Assembly: GCA_002343845.1 (NCBI GenBank)
Contig: DDSQ01000117.1
Coordinates: 29,682-37,173, forward strand
DNA length: 7,492 nt
Reading direction: 5' to 3'
Source: Planctomycetes bacterium UBA2386
Lineage (GTDB): Bacteria; Planctomycetota; UBA1135; UBA2386
Shown in pieces: positions 6,187-7,492 of this stretch. The position numbers and the translations under genes are program-made. The notes under the pieces are model-generated. The model worked only from the letters and a program-made list of their open reading frames with translations. It did not search any database and was not told the origin of the DNA. Numbering within the stretch: the first letter of the stretch is position 1; each line of letters begins with the position of its first letter.

Positions 6187-6254
6187 CCGGCTCGAGGCCG
6201 TGCATTTCCAGGGATGGAGTGCGCGAGTGAGAGGCGACCGTTGCCTCGAGCCGG
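6187..6254 (+). repeat. 12-bp perfect inverted repeat enclosing a GNRA-capped hairpin
   Basis: CCGGCTCGAGGC (6187-6198) is perfectly complementary to GCCTCGAGCCGG (6243-6254). Inside, on the plus strand, 6199-6204 pair with 6220-6225 and, past a bulged T6205, 6206-6210 pair with 6215-6219, closing a GGGA loop (6211-6214) of the GNRA type. Bases 6226-6242 stay unpaired. The two wobble pairs (T6201-G6223, T6206-G6219) work only in plus-strand RNA, and the minus-strand loop would be TCCC. This points weakly to a plus-strand RNA about 70 nt long in a spacer whose flanking genes are both on the minus strand. A minus-strand 3'-UTR structure or DNA cruciform remains possible. I do not recognise a known RNA family. 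Confidence 0.55.
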
Positions 6255-6277
6255 AACTTACCCCCGCGCTGCGGCGC

Positions 6278-7069
6278 TCACCCAGCCACGGGCGTGGTCG
6301 CCTCGAGTACGGCCGTCACGAACTCGATCGCCCCGAAGCCGAGTGCAGCGATTCCGAGCTGCACCGCGAACGCCACCGTGGCATTGAGGCGCGCCATGCC
6401 GAACAGCGTCGTCAGCCAGAACAGCGCGAACGCGGGGTTGAGCAGCAGCATCGCAACCAGCCCGAGCGCGTTGCCCGGCAGGAGCGCGAGCTGTACGAGG
6501 CCGGTCAGCAGGTACCACGCCGTCAGGCCGAAGCTGCGCGGAATCGTCGCAGCCTCGCCGCCGGCGACGCGAACCGAGAAGTAGACGCCGAGCGTGGCGA
6601 GGATCGCGAGCACGAGCCCGTAGCTCAGCCATTGCGTCGGTCGGGACGGCTGCAGCCACGGATGCGCCCGTTCGAAACGCTCGACGCGCTCGAGCAGCAG
6701 CGAACGTGGCGGCGCTTCGCGATCGGCCGACGCAGCCCGATCCCCTGGCACTTCGTCCGGCGCCGGCGGCGCCGCAGGCACCACCGCCGGGCGGACCTCG
6801 GGAGCCGCGTGCTCGACCTGGTCTCCACCCTCCGCCGTACCCTCGCCCTCGACGGGCGGTGCCGCGGCGAAGCTGCACTGGCGGACGCTAGCCGCAGGAA
6901 TCGTGCGCACGACGTCCCCGACGCGGACCTGCAGCGTCGCCAGGTCCATCGCCACGACGGTCCCGTGCACGACTTCGCCGCCGTCGAGGTGCAGCGTCAC
7001 CACACGGTCCTGGGCGCCAAGGCCGCACGCCAGCAGCAGCGCCACCAGCATCCGCGTCAGCCATCGCAT
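6278..7069 (-). CDS. Unrecognised exported membrane protein: small beta domain, linker, C-terminal membrane helices
   Basis: 263 residues that I cannot assign to a named family. MRWLTRMLVALLLACGLGAQ is a signal peptide; it may be cut after Ala19, or at Cys15 if LLAC acts as a loose lipobox. Residues 21-67 (VTLHLDGGEVVHGTVVAMD and on) look like a small SH3/Sm-like beta barrel. Residues 68-122 are a low-complexity Ala/Pro/Glu linker. Residues 123-140 form a charged amphipathic segment, followed by a membrane helix at 148-169 and further hydrophobic segments at about 179-197, 199-222 and 228-256. The reading predicts an exported N-terminal domain tethered to a four-helix membrane domain. It is 243 bp upstream of the thioredoxin-TPR gene and diverges from the secreted protein at 7298. 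No SD precedes the ATG (7069-7067). The gene is supported by its coherent signal, linker and helix layout, not by homology. Confidence 0.8.
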   Translation of the reverse strand: MRWLTRMLVALLLACGLGAQDRVVTLHLDGGEVVHGTVVAMDLATLQVRVGDVVRTIPAASVRQCSFAAAPPVEGEGTAEGGDQVEHAAPEVRPAVVPAAPPAPDEVPGDRAASADREAPPRSLLLERVERFERAHPWLQPSRPTQWLSYGLVLAILATLGVYFSVRVAGGEAATIPRSFGLTAWYLLTGLVQLALLPGNALGLVAMLLLNPAFALFWLTTLFGMARLNATVAFAVQLGIAALGFGAIEFVTAVLEATTPVAG

Positions 7070-7092
7070 GGTGCCAACATCGTCGCGCCCAC

Positions 7093-7111
7093 GGCCCGCC
7101 TTGAGCGGGCC
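7093..7111. promoter_or_regulatory. Palindrome in the divergent spacer, candidate operator
   Basis: GGCCCGC (7093-7099), loop CTTGA, GCGGGCC (7105-7111): a perfect 7-5-7 dyad whose near edge is 23 bp upstream of the membrane-protein start (7069). It could be an operator for that gene or a leader hairpin. The spacer (7070-7297) also holds an imperfect direct repeat, GCCGT-GGCAAC at 7166-7176 and GCCGT-cgat-GGCAAC at 7184-7198. A TAGACT (7245-7250, four of six -10 matches, no -35) lies 47 bp before the 7298 start. Confidence 0.3.
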
Positions 7112-7297
7112 TCGCTGCCGCGCCCCGGCCCGCCCACGCGAGCGCGATCGGGGTCGCCGCTCGGCGCCGTGGCAACCGCGTAAGCCGTCGATGGCAACGG
7201 CAGACCCGCCGCGCCCCGCGCGAGCTTCCCACCTCCCGCGCTCCTAGACTTGGCCAGGCTTCCGGAACGCCCGTTGCTCGCACGCGCTGCCGCCACC

Positions 7298-7492
7298 ATG
7301 ACCCGCGCCCTGCTCCTGCTGCTGACTGCCGCCGCCCTTCCCGCGCAGACCCCCGCGTCCCCGCCGCCCGAAGCACCCCCCGACGAATTCGTCGCGCTGT
7401 GCCAACGCCTCGAGGCGGCGCATCGCCCCGAGGGTCCGGTGCCGAATGCGACGGCGCTGCTCGGCGGTCTTGTCGTGCAGTTGGAACGTGAA
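7298..7492 (+). CDS. Unrecognised secreted protein, N-terminal part (runs off right edge)
   Basis: An ATG at 7298 opens a frame of exactly 65 codons to the window edge with no stop. MTRALLLLLTAAALPAQTP is a clear signal peptide, probably cut after Ala16 (ALPA-Q). There is no lipobox cysteine. A short Pro-rich segment (18-28) leads into a folded-looking region, FVALCQRLEAAHRPEGPVPNATALLGGLVVQLERE (31-65), with an amphipathic helix and a beta strand. I do not recognise the family from this much. The gene diverges from the exported membrane protein across 228 bp and has the same Ala-Gln signal-peptide end. No SD is seen before the ATG. Confidence 0.75.
   Translation, partial: MTRALLLLLTAAALPAQTPASPPPEAPPDEFVALCQRLEAAHRPEGPVPNATALLGGLVVQLERE

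Noticed and set aside
6035..6277. tRNA, 4.5S/SRP RNA or 6S RNA in the spacer
   Set aside because: No T-loop GTTCRA core, no GGAAG-type SRP apical motif and no 6S-like bubble; only the nested inverted repeat is supported.
3854..7183. A 1109-codon open frame on the plus strand, antisense to der, the thioredoxin-TPR gene and the membrane protein
   Set aside because: The translation is Arg/Asp/His/Gln-rich without domains and runs through three well-supported genes and their spacers. Long antisense frames arise readily in GC-rich DNA with strong third-position bias.
7289..7301. GCCGCCACCATGA at the 7298 start, identical to a vertebrate Kozak context
   Set aside because: The window is bacterial throughout; this is a chance match in GC-rich sequence.

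Overview
The window is strongly G+C-rich and carries seven protein genes: five complete and one cut off at each edge. The second G domain of Der and two secreted proteins whose signal peptides end in Ala-Gln resemble Planctomycetota or a related deep-branching, double-membraned lineage. That placement is an inference from protein style; no rRNA or other phylogenetic marker is present. I see no tRNA, rRNA, CRISPR array, insertion sequence, prophage or toxin-antitoxin pair.

Layout. 1-844 (-): the N-terminal 281 residues of a B12-binding-domain radical SAM enzyme, running off the left edge. 845-1077: divergent spacer with an AT-rich island and tandem hairpins. 1078-2151 (+): a flavoprotein amine oxidase of the monomeric sarcosine oxidase type with its known catalytic residues conserved. 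2192-2222: a 31-bp dyad in the spacer before trkH. 2236-3789 (+): trkH, a potassium transporter pore subunit, converging tail to tail on der. 3797-5125 (-): der (engA), the double-GTPase ribosome assembly factor. 5226-5260: a four-copy hexamer structure between der and the gene upstream of it. 5261-6034 (-): a thioredoxin-TPR protein of the CnoX/YbbN type. 6035-6277: spacer with a candidate promoter and a 12-bp inverted repeat enclosing a second hairpin. 6278-7069 (-): an unrecognised exported/membrane protein. 7070-7297: divergent spacer with a palindrome. 7298-7492 (+): the first 65 codons of an unrecognised secreted protein.

How the genes relate. The only likely functional pairing is cnoX-like then der, co-oriented 135 bp apart, joining redox protein-quality control to ribosome assembly. 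The amine oxidase and trkH are co-oriented but separated by the dyad, so co-transcription is uncertain. TrkH normally works with the cytosolic regulator TrkA, which is not in the window. None of the seven starts has a convincing Shine-Dalgarno sequence 5-10 nt upstream, which suggests SD-independent initiation is common in this organism.

Overall this looks like an ordinary chromosomal region of a poorly sampled lineage. I did not find a convincing new multi-gene system. The most interesting unexplained material is in the spacers (2192-2222, 5226-5260, 6187-6254) and in the two unrecognised envelope proteins at the right end.
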